Part shown: in pieces, positions 62,154-64,000 of the stretch
How the letters are laid out: every line of letters starts with the position of its first letter
How positions within the stretch are numbered: position 1 is the first letter of the stretch
From: Trogon surrucura
Lineage: Eukaryota > Chordata > Aves > Trogoniformes > Trogonidae
DNA: 64,000 nt
Reading direction: 5' to 3'
Assembly: GCA_020746105.1 (NCBI GenBank)
Contig: CM036620.1
Coordinates: 24,946,604 to 25,010,603, forward strand
Made by a program: the position numbers and the translations under genes
The notes under the pieces: generated by a model
Told to the model about the DNA's origin: nothing
The model's input: the letters and a program-made list of their open reading frames with translations, nothing else
The model's database searches: none

Positions 62154-64000
62154 TGAGATTTTTTTATATACATTTGTGTGTGACTGCTTGATATAAACAC
62201 ACAAGTCCATGCTGAGCAAGTACAATTCCAAGCTAGTACCAAGAGATTGTTTCTTCTAAAAATTGACCCCCACGTTTCAATTTTAATGCAGTGAGGACCT
62301 AATTCAAACTTATGTCTGTCAGTGGGAAGATTCTCATTGGCTTAAATGGGCTTTTAATGAGACTCCCAAATGCCTGGGGAAAAAGTGCTTTAATTTGGTA
62401 AAGAAATTTCAGCATCAAGGACTCACTTAACCACAGGAATTTTATCTTCACTCAGACTCATTACATTTTTCCGTCTTTAATAATCACAGTGCAAAGTAAT
62501 TGAATTTGTCATGGTATTACATGGGTCTGTGTCAAGTCCAAAACGTAATATTTTTTCTTTTGGTTTGAAATGGCTCCCATCACAAGATGGAGTGAGCGGT
62601 TTTATTGTACTATTTGTCAGTGTGATGAATTGCTATTACTTAACAGGTGAACTCCACCATGCTGAAAATGAATGTGGGGAGGAGCAAGCGCACATCTCAA
62701 ATTGCATCCTCTGTTATGTAAATTACAGGTGGTAGGTGGCAAGAGTCCTACAAAATGGATGGGTTGGCAAAAATAGTGCCAGTACTTCTTTGTAATGCAT
62801 ACCAAGAAGAATCATGTGTAAAACTGGAAGCTCTGTTTCCAGGCATGCATATGATACTTGCTTTTTCTTAAATAAAAGAGACAAATCTCATTGAAAATAT
62901 CTGAATTTGAAAAATTACCTCCTAACTTCAGTTTGGTAGAGAGGAGAAGGAAATATTTTGTCTTCTTTCCTAGTTTTTAATTCACATTGGCAAACTGTAA
63001 AGTGTTATTCCAAGTTTTATAAATAATTTGGATCAATTTCATACTAAGTAGGCTTTATAGTTCCAAGCAATGTTCTAAAACTCTGTATGTTAAATGCCTA
63101 TGTATATGTGTGTGTGTAAATGTGTTTATTATTGAATCAGTGAACTTTTAAAAAGCAGAATCTTTTGAAACATTCTGGAGATGTTCTGAAGAGATTATGC
63201 AAGACTTTATGTAAGTAGAAAAATATTAGTCTCCTTAAGAGCCATGTACTACTAGTTCTTCTACAACTAGTGTATTTTTTATTATTTTTTATTATTTTTT
63301 TTGTCTACTTAAAAGCTGACTTACTGGATAGTTTCATATGATGTACATCTCACCATTTTGTGGGCCTCAAGAGAGTTCAGCAGTCCAGAGATCTTATTTC
63401 AGCTTGTTTCAATGGAACACTTGTAATAAGAGACATTCAATCTTAAATAGTAGATAACAACTGTGAGTAGATACCATCTCAATTCTAGAAATAATGAAAG
63501 CTCTGGGAAAGAAGAGATTAGTCATTTCCATTCCTACCTCCATCCCAATACCCTACTGGAAATTATGCACAGGTTTTAATGAGAGAGGTTCATACACCTA
63601 AACAGATAACCAGAGGAAGTGATGACACAATGACAAATTTAGATCAAGATCTGATACTTTTCTGAAAGAAAATCTTTAGCAAATAAAAAACACTCAAAAA
63701 TTAAAACAATATTACTACATGGTTAGTGAAACTAACAGCTTATTCTAGCTACTCAGATATATAAATCCCCTGAGTTTTGTAACTTTTATTTATATTTTTC
63801 CAGACCAGTAATTAAATTTCTGATGCTTTATGCCTAAAGCTAATGAAGTTTTTACACAGAGCATATCTGAGGGCCTTTCAAGCTATCCGTCATTATGCTG
63901 AGTAAGCTTGTGCCATGGTAATTGGCCACTGCTGGTGACCTATGGTTGTCCAGCAGCTATGAAGACCAGACTGAATCCATATTGGAGGCAGACCTGTGGA
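62154..64000. other. AT-rich unique sequence to window end
   Basis: A T-rich tract with ATT spacing lies at 63275-63301 and a TG-rich tract near 63100-63125. Open frames are under 75 codons and unrecognised. No transposon is seen. Confidence 0.5.

Noticed and set aside
1-64000. CRISPR arrays, operons, phage or plasmid modules
   Set aside because: No spaced direct repeats, no tightly packed long reading frames and no ribosome-binding-site pattern; the repeats present are vertebrate CR1 and ERV types.

Overview
This window looks like non-coding DNA, intergenic or deep intronic, from a bird nuclear genome. The evidence is the set of interspersed repeats. There are at least nine CR1 non-LTR retrotransposon fragments, several with the avian CR1 3' end and its short tandem ATTCTATG/ATTCTGTG-type tails. 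There are also three solo LTRs of avian-type endogenous retroviruses. I found no Alu, L1 or B elements, no bacterial-style operons, and no convincing host exon. The order of bird cannot be fixed from the sequence. The young CR1 3' ends (GTTGGAAGGGACCTCAAAG type) and the LTR beginning TGTCRTGGGTTAG would fit a non-galliform bird, but that is inference.

Layout. 1-3.5 kb: AT-rich unique DNA with a striking 71-bp-arm inverted repeat (1630-1817). 3501-4129: solo LTR with a GTAGT target-site duplication (TSD). 4385-4947: old CR1, plus strand. 4.9-16.5 kb: mostly unique DNA with a microsatellite near 7.95 kb and one small CpG-rich island (about 8.87-9.06 kb). 16.5 kb: a CR1 stub. 23.3 and 26.55 kb: two very old CR1 fragments. 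31.73-34.17 kb: the largest element, a 5'-truncated CR1 on the minus strand with a nearly intact ORF2 (endonuclease tail plus complete reverse transcriptase motifs) broken by one frameshift. 40240-40616: solo ERVK-like LTR. 47.46-48.06 kb: CR1, minus strand. 50.04-50.25 kb: a CR1 3' end with an internal deletion beside a 19-bp A-run. 50.3-59.6 kb: a long stretch in which I recognise no transposon. 59.65 kb: an ancient CR1 stub. 60.38-60.87 kb: a TA/TG microsatellite abutting a young CR1. 61308-62148: a second, fuller LTR of the same family as the one at 3.5 kb, with TSD TCTAG. 62.2-64 kb: unique DNA.

The protein-coding material is transposon-derived; the only CDS-like features are the broken CR1 ORF2 pieces. 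No genes act together here. The points that stand out are structural: the long hairpin at 1.6 kb, a short pre-miRNA-shaped hairpin at 57.35 kb, the isolated CpG island, the minisatellite inside the second LTR, and internal deletions in one LTR and one CR1 copy. I do not see an undescribed multi-gene system.
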